Position numbers and translations under genes: made by a program. Shown one piece after another: positions 55,619-63,571 of a stretch of DNA of 64,000 bases (positions within the stretch are counted from its first letter, which is position 1; every line of letters begins with the position of its first letter). The stretch comes from Deltaproteobacteria bacterium (GTDB taxonomy: Bacteria; Desulfobacterota; Desulfomonilia; UBA1062): the NCBI GenBank assembly GCA_015486075.1, contig WFSG01000005.1, forward strand, positions 124,001 through 188,000. Reading direction: 5' to 3'. Under the pieces are notes generated by a model. It worked only from the letters and a program-made list of their open reading frames with translations. It was not told the DNA's origin and did no database searches.

Positions 55619-57237
55619 GCCTTATTACTGTAAGCCAGGCTCGCACGTATGAACTCCCTGAAAAGAGGATGTGGGTCCATTGGCTTTGACTTGAATTCAG
55701 GGTGAAACTGGCATCCCACGAACCACGGGTGGTCTTTTAACTCTATAATCTCCACTAGCGAGGTTTCTGGATTCTTTCCACTTATCACAAGACCATGATC
55801 AACAAACGTCTTTTCGAACTTGCTATTGAATTCATACCTGTGTCTGTGCCTTTCTGAGATGATGCCAGTCCCATATGCCTCCATGGCCTTTGTGTCTGGG
55901 GTAAGAACGCACTTGTAGGCACCAAGCCGCATGGTACCCCCCTTCCTCTCAATACCTAGCTGATTTGGTAGAAGATCAATCACAGGCCAGGGCGTGTCCA
56001 CATCGAACTCAGTGCTATTGGCTCCTTCCATGTTACATACGTGTCTTGCAAACTCAACAACGGCAAGCTGCATACCAAGGCAGATACCAAACAATGGTAT
56101 ACCTTTTTCCCTCGCATACTTTATGGCAAGGATCTTCCCTTCCGTGCCCCTTACACCGAACCCCCCTGGAACTAGCACGCCGTGTATGTCTTTGAAGTAT
56201 TTCGATATATTTCCCTTTTCCTTTTGGAGATCTGTTGAATTTACGAATTTGAGATTCACGTACGTGTCATTAGCAATACCCCCGTGAACTAGTGCTTCGT
56301 TAAGGCTCTTGTAAGATTCTGTTAACCTTACGTACTTTCCAACAACTGCTATGTTAACTGTCTTGTCTCTGCTTTTTATTTTTCTTAACAGTTCTTCCCA
56401 GTGATCCATTTGTGGTTCCCGTGTCCATATGTTGAGGTATTCCACTATTCTTTCGTCAAGGCCCTGCCTGTGAAACTCAAGGGGTACCCTGTATATGGTT
56501 TCCACGTCAACGGCATTGATAACAGCCTCCTTTTCAACATTACAGAAGAGCGCTATCTTGTCTTTTAATTCTGAGTTAAGGGGTCTTTCGCTGCGGCAGA
56601 GTATTATCTGGGGCTGTATCCCGATCTCCCTGAGTTTTTGCACAGAATGCTGTGTTGGTTTTGTCTTCAGCTCTCCGGCTGATCTTATGTATGGTACAAG
56701 GGTGAGGTGTATGTAGAGTACGTTTTCCTTGCCCATGTCAAAGCTGAATTGTCTTATGGCCTCGAGAAAGGGCAGGGATTCAATGTCTCCAACGGTACCA
56801 CCTATCTCAACTATGGCAATATCATAGCCCTTTGCCGCAAGTTTGATTCTTCTTTTTATCTCGTCAGTTATATGGGGGATGACCTGCACGGTCTTGCCGA
56901 GATAATCTCCCCTTCTCTCTTTCTGTATAACCGCGTCATACACCTGGCCTGTCGTGAAGTTATCAACGGATTTCAATGTGGAAGACGTAAACCTTTCATA
57001 ATGCCCTAGATCCAAATCGGTCTCGGCACCATCATCAGTTACAAAAACCTCTCCGTGCTGAAAAGGGCTCATTGTGCCTGGGTCCACGTTTATATAGGGA
57101 TCTAGCTTGATGTTGGTTATTTTGAGTCCCCTTGCCTCCATTATTGCCCCAATGGAGGCGGCTGCAAGCCCCTTTCCAAGTGACGAGAGAACACCTCCTG
57201 TAATAAAGATATACTTTGTATTTCGATAATCACGCAT
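55615..57237 (-). CDS. pyrG: CTP synthase
   Basis: Makes CTP from UTP with glutamine. The 540 residues have the synthetase domain ([28 protein letters not shown]-type [13 protein letters not shown]) and the class I glutaminase domain with Cys in [15 protein letters not shown]. First gene of the pyrG-kdsA-kdsC-lpt operon; CTP is needed to make CMP-Kdo by KdsB. No Shine-Dalgarno precedes the ATG; the promoter at 57245-57273 would start the transcript at the ATG. Confidence 0.96.
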   Translation of the reverse strand: MRDYRNTKYIFITGGVLSSLGKGLAAASIGAIMEARGLKITNIKLDPYINVDPGTMSPFQHGEVFVTDDGAETDLDLGHYERFTSSTLKSVDNFTTGQVYDAVIQKERRGDYLGKTVQVIPHITDEIKRRIKLAAKGYDIAIVEIGGTVGDIESLPFLEAIRQFSFDMGKENVLYIHLTLVPYIRSAGELKTKPTQHSVQKLREIGIQPQIILCRSERPLNSELKDKIALFCNVEKEAVINAVDVETIYRVPLEFHRQGLDERIVEYLNIWTREPQMDHWEELLRKIKSRDKTVNIAVVGKYVRLTESYKSLNEALVHGGIANDTYVNLKFVNSTDLQKEKGNISKYFKDIHGVLVPGGFGVRGTEGKILAIKYAREKGIPLFGICLGMQLAVVEFARHVCNMEGANSTEFDVDTPWPVIDLLPNQLGIERKGGTMRLGAYKCVLTPDTKAMEAYGTGIISERHRHRYEFNSKFEKTFVDHGLVISGKNPETSLVEIIELKDHPWFVGCQFHPEFKSKPMDPHPLFREFIRASLAYSNKA

Positions 57238-57244
57238 GCAAAGG

Positions 57245-57273
57245 ATTTAGCTCAAGTCTCTGTTGAGTGTCAA
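57245..57273 (-). promoter_or_regulatory. Promoter TTGACA-N17-CTAAAT directly before pyrG
   Basis: Minus strand: perfect -35 TTGACA (57268-57273), 17-nt spacer, weak -10 CTAAAT (57245-57250), then 7 nt to the pyrG ATG. Predicts a leaderless pyrG operon mRNA. Confidence 0.45.
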
Positions 57274-57341
57274 GGAATGAAAAGTTAACAATGAGATGTT
57301 GGATTTTTTGCAGCTAAGTACTTCAAGACTAGTTTTTCGCT

Positions 57342-57363
57342 AGGCATCTACCTATAGATGCCT
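57342..57363 (-). terminator. Perfect hairpin between pyrG promoter and the 57413 gene
   Basis: Nine-bp stem AGGCATCTA/TAGATGCCT with a 4-nt loop, downstream of the minus-strand unknown gene. A-rich rather than T-rich sequence follows on that strand, while TTTTAG follows on the other, so termination strength is uncertain. Confidence 0.42.
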
Positions 57364-57412
57364 GTTTTAGTTAGAGGCTACTTGTTGAAGTTTCGTAAGA
57401 TACCTTTTTATT

Positions 57413-57847
57413 TTACTTTATAAGGGGGTCAAGGGGATTATTTTTCTTTGATGCTTGTGATTCTTTAAGTGCTTTATCAATGTCCCTGTACTTTTCTGAT
57501 TTCTTATCATGTGTGTTCAATCTTTTCTCGATCTCTACCATGTGCCTTGATCGCAATTCCTTGAACTTAGCTATCTCATTCTCCATGTCTGTTTCCAACT
57601 CTTCTCTGGGCAGCTCTTCTATCTTTTTGTGGTCCTTTATGTAGAGGGCCTCTTTTGAGCCACTCTTGATAAAACCAAGGATACCACTATGCTCTAGCTC
57701 ATTGCATATAATTGCCACCTTTTCCGGTGCAAGATTCAAAAAAATGGCTAGCTCTTTAAGATCAGGTGGTTTTTTGTTTAAATGTTCGTATACCCTTATT
57801 CCTGCAGTAAGAAGCTGTGCCTGATTGTAAAGGCTCTTATTTTCCAT
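57413..57847 (-). CDS. Unknown protein with winged-helix-like head and coiled-coil tail
   Basis: About 144 residues from the ATG at 57847. The first ~75 residues read as a winged helix (LLTAGIRVYEHLNKKPPDLKELAIFLN, then ICNELEHSGILGFI with a following beta-wing), and the rest is a charged coiled coil (ELETDMENEIAKFKELRSRHMVEIEKRL). It is not a recognised family to me; similar lone winged-helix proteins sit near kds/lpt loci in deltaproteobacteria from memory. An in-frame TTG at 57883 would add 12 residues but lies in the -35 box, so ATG is preferred. No ribosome site precedes it. Confidence 0.7.
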   Translation of the reverse strand: MENKSLYNQAQLLTAGIRVYEHLNKKPPDLKELAIFLNLAPEKVAIICNELEHSGILGFIKSGSKEALYIKDHKKIEELPREELETDMENEIAKFKELRSRHMVEIEKRLNTHDKKSEKYRDIDKALKESQASKKNNPLDPLIK

Positions 57848-57854
57848 GATGCTA

Positions 57855-57883
57855 TGTATAATGGATGGGAGTTTTGATTTCAA
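57855..57883 (-). promoter_or_regulatory. Promoter TTGAAA-N17-TATACA for the 57413 gene
   Basis: Minus strand: TTGAAA (57878-57883), spacer 17, TATACA (57855-57860), then 7 nt to the ATG at 57847, so the mRNA would be leaderless. Confidence 0.45.
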
Positions 57884-57948
57884 CCAGATTCAAGAAGATA
57901 ACCTGGACTTCCGATACGTAAAAGGACTATCCTAAAAGGGAGGATGTT

Positions 57949-58917
57949 TTGTTGAAAAGGACCATATTAATTATCTTGTGCGTGTTTGTGTGTTCAGCAG
58001 CCCTAATGGCAGCAAACCAGGTGGTCCATGTTGTGAAGAAAGGCGATACCCTATGGGGAATCTCCAGAGCTTATCTTAATACACCGTTTAAGTGGCCTCT
58101 TCTTTGGTCCAGAAATAAGGAAATAACAAACCCACACCTGATATACCCGGGTGATAAGGTTATTATACGATGGAGTGGAAATAACATCGAGGTCAAGGTT
58201 ATACCAAAAAACAAGTTAAGGAAGGTCAAGATCATCAAACTAGCAAAGACCCCGGGGTACATGAATAGGGTTCTTGTCTCACCTGAGTACTCTGGGATTA
58301 TCTATGTGGATAAACCACTTTCAGGTCAAGGCACGGTCTTGAAGAAAGAGGATGGCCTTGGTGAATTTGCAATGCTAGGTGATTCTGTTTCCATAAGAGT
58401 GAGGCCGAACTTTCATCCAAGGGAAAGGTTCACTATTGCCTCAAAAGAGGCCGTGGTAAAGTCTGGTAGGATTAGATATGGATATGTCTACAGGATTGCA
58501 GCACTTGCAATGCCGGTGTCTAAAGTTGGAAACGTGCTTGATGCCCGGATCGTGTATTCGGCGAAAGAAGTGACTAAAGGCGATTTGCTACTTGAGGATA
58601 TGAGCCTGAAGGCGTTGGCGCTAGATGTATCAAGGCCTAAAGAGTCTATCCTAGGCCATGTTGAGGGTGTATATGGAGATCCAGTGGAAATTGGGCCACT
58701 TGATGTTGTTTTCATCGACCTCGGTAAGAACCAGGGACTAAAGGATGGTTCCATCCTAGGACTATACAAAAATGATTCCCTGGTAAAGCCTGGATCAGGG
58801 AGTGTTTGCGAGGGCAAGTTGCTTGTGCTAAAGGCACTTGATAGAAGCTCCATGGCACTGGTTGTTGAATCAAAGGTACCTTTGGCAAGAAATGTCCTGG
58901 TTGGTAATATTGAATGA
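57949..58917 (+). CDS. Exported LysM-domain protein
   Basis: A 322-residue protein with an N-terminal signal peptide (TILIILCVFVCSAALMAA) and one LysM domain right after it (VHVVKKGDTLWGISRAYLNTP, ITNPHLIYPGDKVII), which binds peptidoglycan. The rest is a beta-rich region of unknown role with no enzyme motif. Starts with TTG at 57949 (or the adjacent TTG at 57952); GGGAGG 5 nt upstream supports it. Divergent from the winged-helix gene. Confidence 0.85.
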   Translation: MLKRTILIILCVFVCSAALMAANQVVHVVKKGDTLWGISRAYLNTPFKWPLLWSRNKEITNPHLIYPGDKVIIRWSGNNIEVKVIPKNKLRKVKIIKLAKTPGYMNRVLVSPEYSGIIYVDKPLSGQGTVLKKEDGLGEFAMLGDSVSIRVRPNFHPRERFTIASKEAVVKSGRIRYGYVYRIAALAMPVSKVGNVLDARIVYSAKEVTKGDLLLEDMSLKALALDVSRPKESILGHVEGVYGDPVEIGPLDVVFIDLGKNQGLKDGSILGLYKNDSLVKPGSGSVCEGKLLVLKALDRSSMALVVESKVPLARNVLVGNIE

Positions 58918-59179
58918 TTATTAAGCAAAGGCTCTGGGCACATAGATTATAAACATCGATAAAGTTTTTTTCATGTAGTTTAAGGCATGCGTAACCTTTG
59001 GTAGTGGCCTTTTTTGCCTCGTAATCCAAGCACATCGAAGGGGATACGCATTGGCATGCCCTGGTCTTGCCGTTCTTCCTCTATGCTAAAGCTAGGGTTG
59101 TGTACTTAATATACCTATTTTGCGTTGCATTCTTTTTACTATCTGTGTAGAAAGTCCAGTCATGGAAAAAAAGGACAAA
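58918..59179. other. 262-nt intergenic region before the CoA-ligase gene
   Basis: No gene, tRNA or convincing riboswitch seen. A minus-strand frame crosses it but it is an antisense extension from the LysM gene. AT-rich blocks (e.g. TTTTTTT near 58965) are present without a clear promoter pair. Confidence 0.4.
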
Positions 59180-60658
59180 ATGAAACACATAGATCGCATT
59201 TTCTACCCCAGGTCGATTGCTATTATTGGTGCCTCGGAGATACCTGGCAAGTGGGGATTTTTGCTTACATCTAACATCCTTGGGGGCGGTTACGAGGGGG
59301 ATGTGTTTCCTGTAAACCCCAAGAAAGATAAAATAATGGGCCTTAGGGCATACCCGAACGTTAAAGATATCCCGTTTGATATTGATCTTGCTATTATTGC
59401 CATACCAGCAAGGTTAGTACCCAATGCGTTCAGGGATTGCGTGACAAAGGGAATACACGCGGCAATTGTTATAACCTCAGGTTTCAGGGAAACAGGCGAA
59501 GAAGGTTCAAGATTGCAAGACGAATTATCCAGCATAGCCGAGCAGGGTGATCTGGTCTTCATAGGGCCAAATACCATGGGCACTGTATCAACTTTTCATA
59601 ATCTCATATCAATGGGAGTTCCCTTGAGTCCCATGCCGGGTGGACTTGCAGTGATATCACAGAGTGGTAATATAGGTAACCAGATGATCGACTGGGCCAC
59701 TCATAAGGGTTTCGGCGTTGGCTTCTATGCAGGGACCGGCAATGAAGCAATGCTAAAGACAACTGACCTCTTGGAGTACTTTGGGCTGAGGAAGGAAGTA
59801 AAGGCTTTGGCCCTTTACATCGAGGGCCTGGATGATGGAAGGAATTTCATGGATACAGCGAGGCGTATAACAAAGGACAAGCCAGTGGTCGCCCTTAAGG
59901 CCGGAGCAACGAGTTCCGGCTCAAAGGCTGCAAAATCACATACAGGATCGATGGCCGGTTCTTTCGAGGTGTTCAGTGCAATGTTCAAGCAAGCGGGTAT
60001 TGTACAGGTAGACACACCTTCAGAGCTTGTAAACGTTGCAGGGGCAATGTCCAACTTACCCGTACCCAGGGGGAATAGGGTCGGCATAATGACACTCGGT
60101 GGTGGTTGGGGTGTGGTAACTGCGGACGAATGTGAAAAGTCAGGGCTTGATCTCCCTCCTCTGTCTGATGAGATCATCAATGACTTGGACAAAAGGTTGC
60201 CTGGGTACTGGAACAGGACCAATCCTATTGATACTGTAGGAGAAACAGATATAGAGCTTCATGTTCATATACTTAATCTTTTGGCGCACTGGGATGAAGT
60301 GGATTCTATCATTGCTCTCGGCATGGTTGGCAGAGAGGTATACCTTGCAAACAGTATAAAATATAACGAGAGGGTAAGTGGTAAGAAGATGGATCCAGAT
60401 GTTGTAGAGGCCCTTATGAGAAAATATCATAACCTTGAGATGAGATTTTTTGCAGAGGCCGCAAGGCTACAGACCTATACGGGTAAGCCCATCATAGCTG
60501 TCTCACTTTCTGGCGGTAGTACAGAGACCATTGTCAGGATAAAGGAGCATGGGAGCGTTTTATTCCTGTCAACACCAGAGCAGGCTGTCAATATAATAAA
60601 ACACATGTATGTGTATAGGAAATACCTTGATGGCTTGGAGGCTAGGGCTTCCGAGTGA
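59180..60658 (+). CDS. ADP-forming acyl-CoA synthetase, alpha-type subunit
   Basis: A 492-residue protein like the alpha subunit of acetate-CoA ligase (ADP-forming), which makes ATP from acyl-CoA in fermenting anaerobes. It has the CoA-binding Rossmann part (FYPRSIAIIGASEIPGKWG), VITSGFRETGEEG, the succinyl-CoA-ligase-like domain IGPNTMGT and SQSGNIGNQMIDWA, and the phosphohistidine motif AKSHTGSMAG. No ATP-grasp beta subunit gene is next to it. From the ATG at 59180 (AAGGA 4 nt upstream); ATGs at 59120 and 59162 are possible. Confidence 0.88.
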   Translation: MKHIDRIFYPRSIAIIGASEIPGKWGFLLTSNILGGGYEGDVFPVNPKKDKIMGLRAYPNVKDIPFDIDLAIIAIPARLVPNAFRDCVTKGIHAAIVITSGFRETGEEGSRLQDELSSIAEQGDLVFIGPNTMGTVSTFHNLISMGVPLSPMPGGLAVISQSGNIGNQMIDWATHKGFGVGFYAGTGNEAMLKTTDLLEYFGLRKEVKALALYIEGLDDGRNFMDTARRITKDKPVVALKAGATSSGSKAAKSHTGSMAGSFEVFSAMFKQAGIVQVDTPSELVNVAGAMSNLPVPRGNRVGIMTLGGGWGVVTADECEKSGLDLPPLSDEIINDLDKRLPGYWNRTNPIDTVGETDIELHVHILNLLAHWDEVDSIIALGMVGREVYLANSIKYNERVSGKKMDPDVVEALMRKYHNLEMRFFAEAARLQTYTGKPIIAVSLSGGSTETIVRIKEHGSVLFLSTPEQAVNIIKHMYVYRKYLDGLEARASE

Positions 60659-60686
60659 GATGTCTTTGCGGCTGTTGAAGACTTCG

Positions 60687-60715
60687 TTGACACCCATATG
60701 GGTATACTATATAAG
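60687..60715 (+). promoter_or_regulatory. hpt promoter TTGACA-N17-TATAAG with a palindrome in the spacer
   Basis: Perfect -35 TTGACA (60687-60692), 17-nt spacer, TATAAG (60710-60715). Inside the spacer lies a perfect 10-bp palindrome CCCATATGGG (60693-60702), directly adjoining the -35, a good place for a repressor. Six bases separate the -10 from the ATG at 60722. Confidence 0.6.
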
Positions 60716-60721
60716 TCATTT

Positions 60722-61264
60722 ATGGGGTTACGGCTCTTATTCTCCGCCCAGGACATAGCAATAAAAGTCAGGCAATTAGGTGAGGAAATATCTTTATCCT
60801 ATAATAGGGATTCCGGCGTGGTTGCCGTGGGGATTCTGAAAGGTTGCTTTATGTTTATGGCAGACTTGGCTAGACACATAGATGTGCCGCTGGAGATAGA
60901 TTTTGCAAGGCTTGCCAGCTATGGAGATTCAGACACGCCTGAATCCGAGGTCAGGATTATCAAGGATATAGAGATAGATGCACGTGGTAAGGATGTATTG
61001 ATAATCGATGATATAATGGACACCGGTAAAACGCATGCTGCATTCAAAAGGCACCTGATGAGTAAGGGGGTTAAATCTGTAAAGATCTGTACCTTAATAG
61101 ACAAGCTTCAGAGGAGGCAAGTGCAAATAACCCCTGATTACTTTGGGTTTAGGGTGGAGGACGGTTTTATCGTAGGCTATGGTCTGGACCATGCCGAAAG
61201 GTACCGGAACCTTCCAGAACTGTATGTAATGGAAACATTGAGCAGGGAGGACGAAGACAGGTGA
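60722..61264 (+). CDS. hpt: Hypoxanthine phosphoribosyltransferase
   Basis: Purine salvage enzyme making IMP and GMP from hypoxanthine and guanine with PRPP. From the ATG at 60722 it has 180 residues. The PRPP loop VLIIDDIMDTGKTHAAF, GILKGCFMFMADLARHI and VGYGLDHAERYRNLPEL identify it. The ATG at 60698 is in the palindrome/promoter and is unlikely. No ribosome site is visible at 60722, where the predicted transcript begins. Stop overlaps the next gene (TGATG). Confidence 0.92.
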   Translation: MGLRLLFSAQDIAIKVRQLGEEISLSYNRDSGVVAVGILKGCFMFMADLARHIDVPLEIDFARLASYGDSDTPESEVRIIKDIEIDARGKDVLIIDDIMDTGKTHAAFKRHLMSKGVKSVKICTLIDKLQRRQVQITPDYFGFRVEDGFIVGYGLDHAERYRNLPELYVMETLSREDEDR

Positions 61265-62151
61265 TGATAGTTGAATGTCCCATGTGTCATAGTAAGTTCA
61301 GGCTTGAGGAGGGTTCTATAGACAGGCCAGAGGTCAGGTTGCGTTGTAGTGTTTGCTCGCACGTATTCACATTCAAACTAGGAGAGGAAACGCCCCTTGC
61401 AAAAGAAATAGAGGAAGCAAGGGCTGCTACTGAAGAGGGACAAGTCCAAGCCTCAGGGCCCAACGAGGAGCCAGGGACAAAAGTTGCGGGTACAGGAAAG
61501 CAAGAAGAGCATATAGAACCGGGGTCTGTTATAAAGGAGATAGATTCGATCCTTGGGTCTGGTGAAGAGGCAGGAGTTTCCCAGGATGTGGATGCAGCTT
61601 CTGTTGCAACCCAGGGTGAAGAGAAGAAAAAATCGAAGAAATGGTTATGGGTATTACTAGGAATTGTTGTGGCGATAGCAGGTGGCCTATGGTTTGCGTG
61701 GAGCGTTGGACTTATCCCTGGACAGCAAAGACACAATAAGGAGATTGGCATCTCAGCTTTGGAAAGGGGACCATACTTCAGCATACCTAAGGAGAGTGTT
61801 ACCTATGAGTTCATAAACAATGCAAAGGAAGGTCAGGTTCTGGTCATAAAGGGTGTGATAAATAAGCTTACAGGTAGATCCATTAAATCAGTACTAGTTG
61901 AGGCAAGGGTTTTCAACGCAAAAGGTGAACTCCTGGGGAAGTCAACTGCCTATGCTGGTATAATGCCGGATATTAGCGTACTTGCGAATCAAGGTAAGGA
62001 GGATATACTGACGCTTTTAAACGCCGAGCCTATTAGAATGAACCTATTGAACTCATCCGTGAACATACCTTTTATTATACCTGTGTTTGGAAAGCCTGCC
62101 TTGGAAGGTACCTCTTTTAAGGTGGAGGTTAAGAAACTTCATTGGGAGTAA
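61264..62151 (+). CDS. MJ0042 zinc-ribbon / DUF3426 membrane protein
   Basis: A 295-residue protein with an N-terminal zinc ribbon of the MJ0042 type (ECPMCHSKF and RCSVCSHVFTF, four cysteines), a low-complexity acidic linker rich in Glu, a membrane segment (WLWVLLGIVVAIAGGLWFAWS, about residues 130-150) and a C-terminal DUF3426 beta-domain, expected outside the cytosol. Function unknown; the group is common in deltaproteobacteria. ATG at 61264 overlaps the hpt stop. Confidence 0.88.
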   Translation: MIVECPMCHSKFRLEEGSIDRPEVRLRCSVCSHVFTFKLGEETPLAKEIEEARAATEEGQVQASGPNEEPGTKVAGTGKQEEHIEPGSVIKEIDSILGSGEEAGVSQDVDAASVATQGEEKKKSKKWLWVLLGIVVAIAGGLWFAWSVGLIPGQQRHNKEIGISALERGPYFSIPKESVTYEFINNAKEGQVLVIKGVINKLTGRSIKSVLVEARVFNAKGELLGKSTAYAGIMPDISVLANQGKEDILTLLNAEPIRMNLLNSSVNIPFIIPVFGKPALEGTSFKVEVKKLHWE

Positions 62152-63152
62152 AATACTCTAGCTTTGTTTACAAACTCAGACCTGTCATTGGTCTGTTGGT
62201 ATCCATTCTTATCATAGGGACACTTGGTTTTCATTTCATTGAGAGATGGAATTTTCTAGACTCTTTTTACATGACGTTAATTACTATTACTACTATAGGC
62301 TACGGAGAGGTGCACCCGCTTTCAACACTTGGTAGGGTTTTCGATATATGTGTAATATTGCTCGGTGTGGGGACAGCTGCATATGCCTTTGCTGAGATTG
62401 CAGGCTTCATAGTAGGCGGAGAGTTGAGGGATTTGCTAGGTAAGAGAAGATTGAACAAGGAGATATCAAAGATGAAGGATCACTATATCATATGCGGTAA
62501 TGGTAGAATAGGTGCCCTTGTCTGGTCTGAGCTGAGGGCAAACAAGAAGCCCTTCGTGGTGGTAGACTCAAATCCTAGTGCGCTTGAGTCCCTTTTAACT
62601 GAAAATTTACCTTGTATAATTGGTGATGCAACACGCGAGCAGACACTTATAGATGCAGGTATTGAGAAAGCAAAGGGCCTTATAGCCACTGCGACCTCTG
62701 ACGTGACAAACGTGTACATAACACTGATTTCAAGAAACCTTAAACCCGATATATTTATTTTGGCCAGGGCAGAGACAGAAGATTCAATCAAAAATCTGAA
62801 ACGTGCAGGCGCTGACAAGGTAATATCCCCTTACATACTGGGTGGAAGGCACATGGCTAACCTTTTATTAAAGCCCGCTGTCGTGGATTTCATAGAGCTG
62901 GCTGCGGGGTTGCGGGTGGGAATTAATATGGAGGAGTTCAGAGTGGAACAGGGTTCCGAGGTGGAAGGTAAAAGTCTTGTGGATTCTCCGATAAGAAAAA
63001 ATTTGGGGCTTATGGTCGTTGCTATAAAGCGGGCGGACGGAGATATGGTATTTAATCCAAGCGCTGAGTATATACTGGAAAAGGACGATATACTTATTTG
63101 TATGGGTGATAAAGAGGCATTTGGGTCTCTAAGGAGACTCGTAAGTAGGTAG
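62142..63152 (+). CDS. Two-TM potassium channel with TrkA-N/C (RCK) domain
   Basis: Ligand-gated K+ channel of the Kch/MthK type. One membrane helix (IGLLVSILIIGTLGFHF), the pore with selectivity filter TTIGYGEV, a second helix, then a cytosolic TrkA-N domain (YIICGNGRIGALVWSELR, VVDSNP) and TrkA-C (GSEVEGKSLVDSPIRK). 336 residues. Begins with TTG at 62142, ten bases inside the previous gene, with GGTGGAGG 13 nt upstream; no ATG is close enough. Confidence 0.92.
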   Translation: MGVKYSSFVYKLRPVIGLLVSILIIGTLGFHFIERWNFLDSFYMTLITITTIGYGEVHPLSTLGRVFDICVILLGVGTAAYAFAEIAGFIVGGELRDLLGKRRLNKEISKMKDHYIICGNGRIGALVWSELRANKKPFVVVDSNPSALESLLTENLPCIIGDATREQTLIDAGIEKAKGLIATATSDVTNVYITLISRNLKPDIFILARAETEDSIKNLKRAGADKVISPYILGGRHMANLLLKPAVVDFIELAAGLRVGINMEEFRVEQGSEVEGKSLVDSPIRKNLGLMVVAIKRADGDMVFNPSAEYILEKDDILICMGDKEAFGSLRRLVSR

Positions 63153-63157
63153 GCGGT

Positions 63158-63571
63158 ATGAGGTTCATGGGAATAGACTACGGTACAAAAAGGATAGGGG
63201 TGGCAATAAGTGACATGGGATGCACAATGGCGCATCCTTTAGAGGTTGTGGAAGTCAAGGCCGATGGATCCTGCATGTCAAGAATAAGGGAGATAGCAAA
63301 TACCTACGAGATAACCCACGTTATCGTTGGCCTTCCTTACAACATGGATGGCAGTATTGGTAATATTGCGAGACAAGTAATTCAGTGGTCAAAGGAACTC
63401 GAGGTTTTTCTAGGATTACCCGTTGAACTATGGGATGAAAGGCTTACAAGTTTTGAAGCAGAAACCGTGATGATGGGTTTTAACGTAAAGCCGAGGAAAC
63501 GAAAAAAGGCTATTGATAAGATTGCTGCTGGTATATTGTTAAAATCATACCTTGATTCGCTTGATCCATGA
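63158..63571 (+). CDS. ruvX: Holliday-junction resolvase-like / rRNA maturation nuclease YqgF
   Basis: 137-residue RNase H-fold protein of the YqgF/RuvX family. Motifs GIDYGTKRIGVAIS, LPYNMDGSIG, WDERLTSFEAE and the DKIAAGILLKSYLDS end are complete. In E. coli it processes the 5' end of 16S rRNA. It overlaps mltG by four bases, a common pairing. GGCGGT upstream of the ATG. Confidence 0.95.
   Translation: MRFMGIDYGTKRIGVAISDMGCTMAHPLEVVEVKADGSCMSRIREIANTYEITHVIVGLPYNMDGSIGNIARQVIQWSKELEVFLGLPVELWDERLTSFEAETVMMGFNVKPRKRKKAIDKIAAGILLKSYLDSLDP

Noticed and set aside
58712-59035. 107-codon minus-strand frame in the region before the CoA-ligase gene
   Set aside because: Its first part is intergenic and the rest is antisense to the LysM gene; no motif or ribosome site.
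60698-60721. Start of hpt at the ATG at 60698
   Set aside because: This ATG lies inside the palindrome and promoter spacer, upstream of the -10 box; the next ATG at 60722 matches the family start.
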